Source: CAYYJR01 sp964472305 (GTDB lineage Bacteria > Armatimonadota > Hebobacteria > CAIYQO01). Taken from it: DNA of 64,000 nucleotides. The translations under genes and the position numbers were made by a program. The DNA lies in NCBI GenBank assembly GCA_964472305.1, contig CAYYJR010000007.1:106520-170519 (forward strand), read 5' to 3'. Position 1 is the first letter of the stretch; every line of letters starts with the position of its first letter. This document shows positions 8,639 to 16,363 of this stretch, one piece after another. The notes beneath the pieces were generated by a model. It worked only from the letters and a program-made list of their open reading frames with translations. It was not told the DNA's origin and did no database searches.

Positions 8639-9211
8639 ATGGCTATCCTGTATAAAGACGATTTGAGTTCCATCCTGTATTCGGAAGAAGATATCGCCCG
8701 CCGCGTCGCGGAACTCGGGGCGCAGATCTCCACCGATTACGAGGGTAAAGATATCGTACTGGTGGGCGTGCTGAATGGCGCCGTGATTTTCCTGTCCGAC
8801 CTGATGCGCCAGATCAGCGTACCCGTCGCCATGGACCTGGTGGCAATCTCCAGCTATGGCTCCTATTCCAACACCAGTGGCGTGGTGCGAATTATGAAAG
8901 ACCTGGATGAGAGTGTGGAAAGCAAGCACGTGCTCATCGTGGAAGATATCGTCGATACCGGACTGACGCTCAATTATCTGGTGGAATATATGCGGTCGCG
9001 CAATCCCGCCAGCGTGAAAGTGGTGGCGATGTTGAGCAAGCCCAGCCGGCATAAAGCGAAAGTGCAGGTCGAATACCTGGGCTTCACCGTGCCCGACGAA
9101 TTCGTTGTCGGGTATGGGCTGGATTACGCGCAGCGCTATCGCAATCTGCCTTGCATCGGCGTGCTGAAACCCGAAATTTATGCCGGCCCCGATACACCGC
9201 CCAGTTTATAA
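8639..9211 (+). CDS. hpt: Hypoxanthine(-guanine) phosphoribosyltransferase
   Basis: Purine salvage enzyme joining hypoxanthine or guanine to PRPP. The 190-residue protein has the type I phosphoribosyltransferase pattern: VLVGVLNGAVIFLSDLMR, the flexible-loop segment ISSYGSYSNTSGVVR, the PRPP-binding motif VLIVEDIVDTGLTL (about residues 100-113) and the C-terminal base-binding region DEFVVGYGLDYAQRYRNLPCIGVL. ATG 8639 was chosen over upstream in-frame codons because homology starts at once and GGGAG lies six bases before it. It stands 120 bases after guaA and may be cotranscribed. Confidence 0.96.
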   Translation: MAILYKDDLSSILYSEEDIARRVAELGAQISTDYEGKDIVLVGVLNGAVIFLSDLMRQISVPVAMDLVAISSYGSYSNTSGVVRIMKDLDESVESKHVLIVEDIVDTGLTLNYLVEYMRSRNPASVKVVAMLSKPSRHKAKVQVEYLGFTVPDEFVVGYGLDYAQRYRNLPCIGVLKPEIYAGPDTPPSL

Positions 9212-9426
9212 CGACAACACGCGGTTCATGCCCCGGCCTCGTTGTGCGCAAAGGTGCACAGACGCGCTCGGAAAGCATGGGAATCGCACATACGCGGGGT
9301 TTCTACCCACCGCCCGGGAGGATACACTACCACTAACCACATCCCGGTATCGCCGATCCAATCGCATGGACGGCGCGGCGTGTCGAACGAATCCGCGCTC
9401 AATCTCACATTGAGGTATACACACCA

Positions 9427-10716
9427 GTGGATGATGTTCAAACCAAGGACCTACCCTCTATGGAACTGGCTGAATTGGAAGGACGCACCGTGCAGGAATT
9501 GCATGGCGTCGCCAAAGATCTCGGCATCCCCGAGTATAGCCGCCTGAAAAAGCAGGACTTGATTCTGCGTATTCTACAGGCACAGGCGGAGCGCAGCGGA
9601 TTGCTGTTCCGCGAAGGCATCCTGGAAATCCTCTCGGAAGGATTCGGATTCCTGCGCGTGCGCGGCTTCCTGTCGAGCGTGGAGGATGTCTACGTTTCGC
9701 AATCGCAGATCAAGCGCTTCAACCTGCGTACCGGGGATTCCGTCAGCGGCGCCGTGCGCCCGCCGAAAGACAGCGAGCGGTACTTCAGCCTGCTGCGCAT
9801 CGAAGCCATCAACGGCGAAAATCCGGAAACCGCGAAACGCCGCATCAATTTCGATGACCTGACGCCGGTCTTCCCCGACGTGCGCCTGCGCCTGGAAACG
9901 GAGCCGCGCAATATCTCCGCGCGCGTCATCGACCTGGTGGCGCCCATCGGCAAAGGCCAGCGCGGCCTCATCGTCGCCCCGCCAAAAGCCGGAAAAACCA
10001 CCCTGCTGAAGGTCATTGCCAACAGCATGACCGCGAATAATCCCGAAGTGCAGTTGATTGTGCTGTTGATCGACGAGCGCCCGGAAGAGGTGACCGACAT
10101 TCGCCGGTCGGTGGTGGGCGATGTCGCGGCCTCCACCTTCGACGAGATGCCGGAAAACCACATGAAAGTGCAGGAAATGGTGCTGGAACGCGCCAAACGG
10201 CTGGTGGAGATGGGGAAAGACGTGGTGGTGCTGCTCGATTCGCTCACCCGCCTGGCACGCGCCTCCAACCTCACCGTCACCCCGAGCGGACGCACGCTCT
10301 CCGGCGGTCTGGATCCCAGCGCGCTCTATCGCCCCAAGCGCTTCTTCGGCGCCGCGCGCAATATCGAGCATGGCGGATCGCTGACCATCATCGCCACCTG
10401 TCTGGTGGAAACCGGCAGCCGCATGGACGACGCGATTTTCGAAGAGTTCAAGGCGACGGGCAACATGGAACTGGTGCTCGACCGCGGGCTGGCCGACCGG
10501 CGCATCTTCCCGGCGATCGACGTGAAGCGCTCCGGGACGCGCCGTGAAGAGCTGCTCTTCAACGAAGAAGACCTGCGCCGGGTCTGGCAGTTGCGCCGCC
10601 TGCTCAACTCGCTGGAAACCGACCGTGCGGCGGAAGTGCTGCTTAGCGGGTTGCAGAAGAGTTCTTCCAACAAGGACTTCCTGCAGTATATCGAGAAGCT
10701 ACGCCCCGAAGGGTAA
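9427..10716 (+). CDS. rho: Transcription termination factor Rho
   Basis: Hexameric RNA helicase that terminates transcription. The N-terminal Rho-N domain (about residues 12-50), the cold-shock-like RNA-binding domain (EGILEILSEGFGFLRVRG) and the RecA-like ATPase core are all present. The core has Walker A PPKAGKTTLLK, the LIDERPEEVTDIRRSV segment, Walker B DVVVLLDSLTRLARA and the Q/R-loop region SGGLDPSALYRPKRFFGAARN. Length is 429, close to normal, with no long N-terminal insertion. The start is GTG at 9427; ATG at 9460 is the next in-frame choice. The 215-base gap after hpt shows no clear signal. Confidence 0.97.
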   Translation: MDDVQTKDLPSMELAELEGRTVQELHGVAKDLGIPEYSRLKKQDLILRILQAQAERSGLLFREGILEILSEGFGFLRVRGFLSSVEDVYVSQSQIKRFNLRTGDSVSGAVRPPKDSERYFSLLRIEAINGENPETAKRRINFDDLTPVFPDVRLRLETEPRNISARVIDLVAPIGKGQRGLIVAPPKAGKTTLLKVIANSMTANNPEVQLIVLLIDERPEEVTDIRRSVVGDVAASTFDEMPENHMKVQEMVLERAKRLVEMGKDVVVLLDSLTRLARASNLTVTPSGRTLSGGLDPSALYRPKRFFGAARNIEHGGSLTIIATCLVETGSRMDDAIFEEFKATGNMELVLDRGLADRRIFPAIDVKRSGTRREELLFNEEDLRRVWQLRRLLNSLETDRAAEVLLSGLQKSSSNKDFLQYIEKLRPEG

Positions 10717-10774
10717 TCGACGCGCCGGCCCCGCTGCCTCACCCGCGGCGGGCCGTGCGGATGCGGAGCTCCAC

Positions 10775-11212
10775 ATGGCGGAGCAAGCCACTTACGCGGT
10801 GATCGTCCTTGGCGTGCGCCAGCAGTTCGAACAACAACCCCCGGTGCTGCTGTTGCGCGACGAACTCGATCGGACGCTCGAAATCACCATCGGCCTGTGC
10901 GAAGCGCTGGCCATCCAACTCGCGCTGAACGGCACGGTGGTGGGGCGTCCACTCACCCATGACCTGCTGCTCTCCATCGCCGAGCACCTGGACACGCCGG
11001 TGGAACGCGTGATCATCGACGACGTGTCCAACAACACCTACTACGCGCGCTTGATCCTGGCCACCCCCGACGGTCCCGTCAGTCTCGACTGCCGCCCCAG
11101 CGACGGCATCGCTGTCGCCCTCCGCGCCCACGTCCCCATCGAAGCCACCGATGCTGTCATGGCGGGTGGAGAACCCGATGCCGGGGAAGAACAACTGGAC
11201 CTGCCGGAGTAA
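10775..11212 (+). CDS. Bifunctional nuclease (BFN/DUF151) family protein
   Basis: A 145-residue protein made almost entirely of the BFN/DUF151 domain, seen in VLLLRDELDRTLEITIGLCEALAIQLAL, then PLTHDLLLSIAEHL, VERVIIDDVSNNTYYARLIL and the closing LDCRPSDGIAVALRAHVPI. Members have been described as nucleases acting on DNA and RNA, but many bacterial copies lack tested function. ATG 10775 is used; the frame upstream overlaps rho and carries no homology. The gene faces the prepilin-fusion gene tail to tail with 34 bases between. Its second half was copied in the tandem duplication that follows, and the copy has decayed. Confidence 0.85.
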   Translation: MAEQATYAVIVLGVRQQFEQQPPVLLLRDELDRTLEITIGLCEALAIQLALNGTVVGRPLTHDLLLSIAEHLDTPVERVIIDDVSNNTYYARLILATPDGPVSLDCRPSDGIAVALRAHVPIEATDAVMAGGEPDAGEEQLDLPE

Positions 11213-12738
11213 GGATATGCGGCGCGGCCGCCCCCCAGCGGAAGACCTACGGCAGGAAATAGCTCACCTTGAACAGCGGCCCGTCGCGCAGCGCCTGTGT
11301 CCCCGCGCCGCCGGGCGTCAGCATGACATGGCTGATGCTCTTCGGCCCCTGCGCCTTGCCACCGCACACAGCGTATAACGTGCGCATCCATGGCCAGTTG
11401 GGCTTTGCGGGCACCATGAAGCGATAATTCGGATTCTTCCACGGGAAGTAATACGTCTTTCCATCCGGCATCTTCAGCGCCAGTGCGTCCACGCGGTCGG
11501 GATCAAAGAAGACCGAGGAAATCACACCGATGCCGCAGGGATCGTTGGCGACTTTATCCACCATTTCAGTGTCGTCGCGCACCTCCACCGCTCGCCTACC
11601 GGGGATGATGCCCTGCTTCTTCAAATACCGTCGCGTGGCACAGGTCTGCGGATAGGTGTAGACCTGAATGGAATTGGCGATATACCCTTGCTGGTGCCAC
11701 ACGCTGACTTCGGCGGGGGACGCCACAAACGAGTTGTTCGTGTAGCCCTTCGCCATCAGCGCGGGAATCTGCGAGCTCTTGGCCACGATAATCAGCACCG
11801 CGTCGCGGGCGAGGGCCACCGCGTTGCCCGTCGGTTTCGTGCCGTCGGCACAGCCCCACAGGTAGTTCGCCGGACGCTTCTGCGCGGCATACTGGCCGGT
11901 GAAGCCTTTCGTGAAATACGTCGCGCCTGCTTTCACCCGCCATACCTCGGCGGCGGCGGTGATGATCGGCGAGGTGCAATACTCACCGCCGATGGCGAAG
12001 CCGGCCTTGCTCGTCGCGCCGGGAGTGAAGTCGCGCATCCCGCCGGCGGGATTGTCGATCAAGCCCAACCCGGAGGCCGCGTAGAACGCTTTGGTCACCG
12101 CATTGCCCAGGTCCTTTTCGTTGAAAGTCTTCGGCACATACTTCGCGTGACCGTCGGCATACCCGACGATGACGCCGCCGCTATGGCGCGCGACCGGCGT
12201 CACGGCCATTGCCGCGGACGACGTTAATCCACCTCCACCGACTAACCCGCCATGGGGATAAGCATGCCTGGGGCCGGCATCACAGACGACGCCAACCTCC
12301 GTCGGCGACTTGATCTGCGCTTCGGCGACCCCGCTGCCGTCCGCGCGCACCAGCAGACCGGCATAGCCGTAGCTGATCGGTTGCTCGGTCTCGCCGACCT
12401 TGGCATCACTCGGGCAGTAGAACATGTTCCGGCTGTCACCCAGGTAAATGGAGATTTTCGATGCCCAGTCAACACCGGGGAAGCGCCCGTTGGTGTCCTG
12501 GTTATACATCTGCACTGCCGTCGCCATCTGTCGCACATTGCAGAGGCAGGTGGGTAACCGTGCATCGTGATGTGGATGGTAGAACACCGGCCATAGGATC
12601 GCCACGACGATCGCAAGGATCGCGATGACGAGCAACAACTCGATGACGCCGAACCCACCTTTTCCGTGTTTCCTACCCATGTGAGTGTCTCCTTTCGAAT
12701 GGTCTCGTGAGGACGAGAGCGGATCATGACGGTAGCAT
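10931..12738. repeat. Tandem duplication, unit 1 (1808 bases)
   Basis: First unit of a direct duplication. It begins at GGCACGG (10931-10937) inside the BFN gene and runs through the first prepilin-fusion gene to the next GGCACGG (12739). Bases 11632-12396 are identical to 13299-14063 in unit 2, while both flanks differ. The unit is 141 bases longer than unit 2: 138 bases lost from unit 2 between CCCCAGCG repeats, plus one codon. Confidence 0.9.
11247..12680 (-). CDS. Prepilin head with H-x9-DG motif fused to a PstS-like binding-protein domain, copy 1
   Basis: 477 residues. The N terminus is a class III (prepilin) signal: basic MGRKHGKG, cleavage expected between Gly and Phe in GGFGVIELL, Glu at mature position 5, then one hydrophobic helix. 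A DUF1559-like pilin region follows (residues about 33-165: FPGVDW, FYCPSDAK, ISYGYAGLLVRADG) and ends in the H-x9-DG motif (HSGGVIVGYADG). From about residue 200 the sequence resembles phosphate-binding proteins of the PstS type (VALARDAVLIIVAKSS; ATRRYLKKQG; VANDPCGIGVISSVFF). The protein would be held at the inner membrane or in a pilus-like fibre with a ligand-binding head. GGAG lies eight bases before the ATG. The ligand is unknown and no pst genes are nearby. Confidence 0.8.
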   Translation of the reverse strand: MGRKHGKGGFGVIELLLVIAILAIVVAILWPVFYHPHHDARLPTCLCNVRQMATAVQMYNQDTNGRFPGVDWASKISIYLGDSRNMFYCPSDAKVGETEQPISYGYAGLLVRADGSGVAEAQIKSPTEVGVVCDAGPRHAYPHGGLVGGGGLTSSAAMAVTPVARHSGGVIVGYADGHAKYVPKTFNEKDLGNAVTKAFYAASGLGLIDNPAGGMRDFTPGATSKAGFAIGGEYCTSPIITAAAEVWRVKAGATYFTKGFTGQYAAQKRPANYLWGCADGTKPTGNAVALARDAVLIIVAKSSQIPALMAKGYTNNSFVASPAEVSVWHQQGYIANSIQVYTYPQTCATRRYLKKQGIIPGRRAVEVRDDTEMVDKVANDPCGIGVISSVFFDPDRVDALALKMPDGKTYYFPWKNPNYRFMVPAKPNWPWMRTLYAVCGGKAQGPKSISHVMLTPGGAGTQALRDGPLFKVSYFLP

Positions 12739-12907
12739 GGCACGGCGGTGGGGCGTCCACTCACCCATGCCCTGCTGCTCTTCATCACCGAGCATCTGGA
12801 CACGCCGGTGGAACGCGTGATCATCGACGTGTCCAACAACACCTACTATGCGCGCTTGATTCGCACCACCCCCGACGGCCCCATCAGTCTCGACTGCCGC
12901 CCCAGCG
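12739..12907 (+). pseudogene. Fragment of the BFN gene left by the duplication
   Basis: About 56 codons equivalent to the middle of the BFN gene remain (GRPLTHALLLFITEHLDTP, then VSNNTYYARLIRTTPDGP). It lacks the start and the first half, has lost one Asp codon (IIDVSN against IIDDVSN) and the whole 3' end, which is removed by a deletion between CCCCAGCG repeats. Several amino acids have changed, including conserved ones, so it is evolving without constraint. It serves as a marker of the duplication junction. Confidence 0.88.
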
Positions 12908-12913
12908 GAAGAC

Positions 12914-14347
12914 CTACGGCAGGAAATAGCTCACCTTGAACAGCGGCCCGTCGCGCAGCGCCTGCCTCCCCGCGCCGCCGGGCGCCAGCATGACGTGGCC
13001 GATGCTCGCCGGTCCCTGCGCCTTGCCCGCGCACACGGCATACAGCGTGCGCATCCATGGCCAGTTCGGTTTGTCCGGCAGTTGGAAGCGATACTTCAGG
13101 TTTTCTTGCGGATAATAATATGCCTTCCCATCCGGCATCTTCAGCGCCAGTGCGTCCACATGGTAGGGATCAAAGAAGACCGAGGAAATCACACCGATGC
13201 CGTAGGGGTCGTTGGCGACTTTATCCACCATCTCCGCGTCGTCGCGCACCTCCACCGCTCGCTTGCCGGGGATGATCCCCTGCTTCTTCAGATACCGCCG
13301 CGTGGCACAGGTCTGCGGATAGGTGTAGACCTGAATGGAATTGGCGATATACCCTTGCTGGTGCCACACGCTGACTTCGGCGGGGGACGCCACAAACGAG
13401 TTGTTCGTGTAGCCCTTCGCCATCAGCGCGGGAATCTGCGAGCTCTTGGCCACGATAATCAGCACCGCGTCGCGGGCGAGGGCCACCGCGTTGCCCGTCG
13501 GTTTCGTGCCGTCGGCACAGCCCCACAGGTAGTTCGCCGGACGCTTCTGCGCGGCATACTGGCCGGTGAAGCCTTTCGTGAAATACGTCGCGCCTGCTTT
13601 CACCCGCCATACCTCGGCGGCGGCGGTGATGATCGGCGAGGTGCAATACTCACCGCCGATGGCGAAGCCGGCCTTGCTCGTCGCGCCGGGAGTGAAGTCG
13701 CGCATCCCGCCGGCGGGATTGTCGATCAAGCCCAACCCGGAGGCCGCGTAGAACGCTTTGGTCACCGCATTGCCCAGGTCCTTTTCGTTGAAAGTCTTCG
13801 GCACATACTTCGCGTGACCGTCGGCATACCCGACGATGACGCCGCCGCTATGGCGCGCGACCGGCGTCACGGCCATTGCCGCGGACGACGTTAATCCACC
13901 TCCACCGACTAACCCGCCATGGGGATAAGCATGCCTGGGGCCGGCATCACAGACGACGCCAACCTCCGTCGGCGACTTGATCTGCGCTTCGGCGACCCCG
14001 CTGCCGTCCGCGCGCACCAGCAGACCGGCATAGCCGTAGCTGATCGGTTGCTCGGTCTCGCCGGCCTTGGCGTCACTCGGGCAATAGAACATTTTCTGGC
14101 TGTCACCCAGGTAGGTGGCAATTTTCGATACCCAGTCAACACCGGGGAAGCGTCCGTAGTTGTCCTGGGTATATATCTGCACTGCCATCGCGATCTGTCG
14201 CACCTGCGCCAGACAGGAACGGCGCGGCGAACGTTCGCGAGCCTTAGCGAAAATGGGGAAGACAATCGCCACGGCGATCGCAAGGATCGCGATGACGACC
14301 AGCAACTCGATGACGCCGAACCCACCTTTTCCGTGTTTCCTACCCAT
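12914..14347 (-). CDS. Prepilin head with H-x9-DG motif fused to a PstS-like binding-protein domain, copy 2
   Basis: Same length (477) and layout as copy 1: prepilin signal GGFGVIELLVVIAI, pilin region with H-x9-DG, then the binding-protein-like domain. The part after the first helix (residues about 34-60) differs strongly from copy 1 (AKARERSPRRSC against YHPHHDARLPTC), as does the C-terminal stretch near YYYPQENLKYRF, whereas the centre is identical at the DNA level. The pilin part of this copy is closer to the usual pseudopilin pattern (FPIFAKARE), so copy 1 is probably the derived one. AAGGAGAC precedes the start as in copy 1. Both copies keep open frames, so both may be made. Confidence 0.8.
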   Translation of the reverse strand: MGRKHGKGGFGVIELLVVIAILAIAVAIVFPIFAKARERSPRRSCLAQVRQIAMAVQIYTQDNYGRFPGVDWVSKIATYLGDSQKMFYCPSDAKAGETEQPISYGYAGLLVRADGSGVAEAQIKSPTEVGVVCDAGPRHAYPHGGLVGGGGLTSSAAMAVTPVARHSGGVIVGYADGHAKYVPKTFNEKDLGNAVTKAFYAASGLGLIDNPAGGMRDFTPGATSKAGFAIGGEYCTSPIITAAAEVWRVKAGATYFTKGFTGQYAAQKRPANYLWGCADGTKPTGNAVALARDAVLIIVAKSSQIPALMAKGYTNNSFVASPAEVSVWHQQGYIANSIQVYTYPQTCATRRYLKKQGIIPGKRAVEVRDDAEMVDKVANDPYGIGVISSVFFDPYHVDALALKMPDGKAYYYPQENLKYRFQLPDKPNWPWMRTLYAVCAGKAQGPASIGHVMLAPGGAGRQALRDGPLFKVSYFLP

Positions 14348-14390
14348 GTGAGTGTCTCCTTTCAAATGGTCTCGTGAGGACGAGAGCGGA

Positions 14391-14558
14391 TTATGATGGT
14401 AGCATGGCACGGAATGGCAGATGCGATGGGTGACCAGTCGTGAGTGTCAACCGCTTTGCGCGCAGGCGCGCGGGCGGGGAAGGCATGAATACATGGGGCG
14501 CGAGGACGACCGGCAGCGTAATGACGCCGCTTCCACCCTGTCCATGGCGGTTTTGCAT
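14391..14558 (-). pseudogene. Decayed prepilin N terminus (third copy remnant)
   Basis: Fifty-five codons starting MQNRHGQGGSGVITLPVV, aligned by eye with MGRKHGKGGFGVIELLVV of the two intact genes. Phe +1 is Ser, Glu +5 is Thr, and prolines break the hydrophobic helix (LPVVLAPHVF), so it cannot work as a prepilin. AAGGAGAC upstream is also shared with the intact copies. Nothing of the pilin or binding-protein domains follows. It points to an older copy of the gene at this site. Confidence 0.6.
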
Positions 14559-14876
14559 TTGTCCGTCTCCTTCAGGTTGAGTCGCCGAACGATAAAGAAC
14601 CCGATCCGGAGAATATACGCAATAAAACGGAATCAATACGTCTCTATCTTACACGAAATAGATTAACACGGTGTTATGAGGCGGTTAAGGAATGACGAAT
14701 GCCGGTGAAAAATGGTAACAAGCGACAGGTGAGAAGTGGTAGTCACCGTTTGGAACAGGGTGAGAACCCCGCGTTAGCATATGGTTGTGTCAGCGCCGTC
14801 ATCATCCCCCTTAGACGCCCGATAAACCGGGCTGTTCGAGATGATTGCCGCGCAAAATCATTATTTAATGCCGGAT
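14559..14876. other. Gene-free stretch
   Basis: No convincing gene, terminator or repeat was found here. Base composition is more AT-rich than the neighbourhood at 14590-14680. It separates the prepilin remnant from the 3' end of the methyltransferase gene on the same strand. Confidence 0.5.
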
Positions 14877-16109
14877 TCATCCGGCGTCTTCCCGTCGCCC
14901 GGCGGTTGCCCGCCGGGACAGGGTGGCATCACCACAAATGATCACCACCGCCTTGCCGCGGGCGCGGGTGCAGATGAGAGTGGCATGGGCCGTGCCGGTG
15001 AGCTTCAGTTTCGGGCGCAACTCGTCCGGCGTAAGGGGGAAGCCGCGTTTCTTGATGGTCGCCTGGCCCACGCCGCGCGCGGCGAGCGCGGCGTTCAGGC
15101 GCTTGAGCCCCCACGGCACCACTTCCTGCACGCGAAAGCCGCGCAGCAGCGGGGAGACGATTTCCGTCTCGCCGGTGAGGTAGGCGATGTCGTCGTCGAT
15201 GCGGCGCAACCCCAACTCGCCGGCCAGCCGCTGCACCAGGTGCGCGCGCACCACGGCGCCGTCCGGCTCGTAGAGCCACGCGCCGATCTCGCCGATTTCC
15301 GCCGTCGTGGGTCCCAGGTCGGTCAGCGTGTCGCCTTCCGGCAACACCGTCGCGCGCGCGGCGCAGGTGCGGAATTCGCCCAGCCACAGCACGGCCTCTT
15401 TGCACTCTCCCGCCAGCGACACGATCTCCACCTCGGCGGGAACGCGCGCGAACACCAGGTCATAATCCAGCGCGGGCGACACCTTCACGGCCACCCGCGG
15501 CGCCAGGCGGATCAACTCAAGGCACCAGGAAAGCGGCGGGGAATATTCTTCCGGCAGCAGGCTGGTGCGGCGCCCGGTTTCGCGGCGGCTGGGATCGATG
15601 AAAATGGCATCCGCCTGGCCGGTGAGCGGATGCGCGGCCACAAATTGCGTGACGTCAGCGCGGAGAAAGTCGATGCGGTCGTGCAGCGCCAGCACGCGCG
15701 CGTTGGCGCGCGCCATCTCCAGCGCCAGCGGGTCGCGTTCGACGGCGATCACCCGCCGGGCCGTCTCCGCCAGCGCCAGGCAGTCGCCGCCCAATCCGCA
15801 GCACAGGTCCAGCACGCGCGGCATGCCGGCGAAACGCCGCGCGGTGTGACGCGCCACCGGCGCCGCCGAGGTCATCTCCAATCCCTCGCGAGTGAAGAAC
15901 ATCGCCTGCGGGGCGGGAAATTTCGCCGCCGCGCGCCGGCGCAGCCGCGTCAATTCCACCGCCGCGCTCACCAGTTCGGCGGGATAGTCTTTCCGCCACC
16001 GTTCCAGCGTGGGCAACAGCCGGTCGTCGTCCAGCGCCTCCCCGGCCAGCGCGTCCAGCAGGCGGCGTCCCGCGTCCGTTTGCAGGGCTTGCAGCAGTTC
16101 GAGTGTCAT
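14877..16109 (-). CDS. SAM-dependent methyltransferase with C-terminal THUMP-like domain
   Basis: 410 residues. A helical N-terminal part (about 1-95) is followed by a Rossmann methyltransferase with SAM motif VLDLCCGLGGDCLALA (about 97-112), the acidic loop VIAVERDP, and ADAIFIDPSRR at the position of motif IV. The last part (KKRGFPLTPDELRPKLKLTG, then ATLICTRARGK) matches the THUMP-like domain that accompanies this family, suggesting an RNA substrate. The family is widespread but poorly characterised, and the methylated base is not known. It stands alone: the genes on the left are repeats and the next on the right is on the other strand, 254 bases away. Confidence 0.82.
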   Translation of the reverse strand: MTLELLQALQTDAGRRLLDALAGEALDDDRLLPTLERWRKDYPAELVSAAVELTRLRRRAAAKFPAPQAMFFTREGLEMTSAAPVARHTARRFAGMPRVLDLCCGLGGDCLALAETARRVIAVERDPLALEMARANARVLALHDRIDFLRADVTQFVAAHPLTGQADAIFIDPSRRETGRRTSLLPEEYSPPLSWCLELIRLAPRVAVKVSPALDYDLVFARVPAEVEIVSLAGECKEAVLWLGEFRTCAARATVLPEGDTLTDLGPTTAEIGEIGAWLYEPDGAVVRAHLVQRLAGELGLRRIDDDIAYLTGETEIVSPLLRGFRVQEVVPWGLKRLNAALAARGVGQATIKKRGFPLTPDELRPKLKLTGTAHATLICTRARGKAVVIICGDATLSRRATAGRREDAG

Positions 16110-16363
16110 CGCGTTATAGTGTAACGCGTTTGCGGAAAAGCGACTACCGCCGGGCGGTCTGCCGGCATGCCGGCGATTATTTCTCGGCCAGGCTCGTAGA
16201 ATGCGTCAAATCGGGGAATAACGGTAGCGGAGACGGAACAACGCCCAATCGCGGTTCCGTATCCTTTCGTTTGCGCGTTCGCTTGACAGATGCCTTTTTG
16301 TCCATCACACTAATGAGACAAGGCGCCTGCCCTGAGCACGGGCGCATTCATGGATAGCCGGCA

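Larger units (their letters stand above)
12739..14405. repeat. Tandem duplication, unit 2 (1667 bases)
   Basis: Second unit of the direct duplication, bounded by GGCACGG at 12739-12745 and 14406-14412. It holds a broken BFN fragment and the second prepilin-fusion gene. The same seven bases at all three boundaries suggest the duplication arose through a short shared sequence rather than by transposition; no transposase or terminal inverted repeats are present. Confidence 0.9.

Noticed and set aside
10931..14412. Composite transposon carrying the prepilin fusion genes
   Set aside because: No transposase, no terminal inverted repeats and no flanking target duplication; the seven-base shared sequence explains the duplication better.
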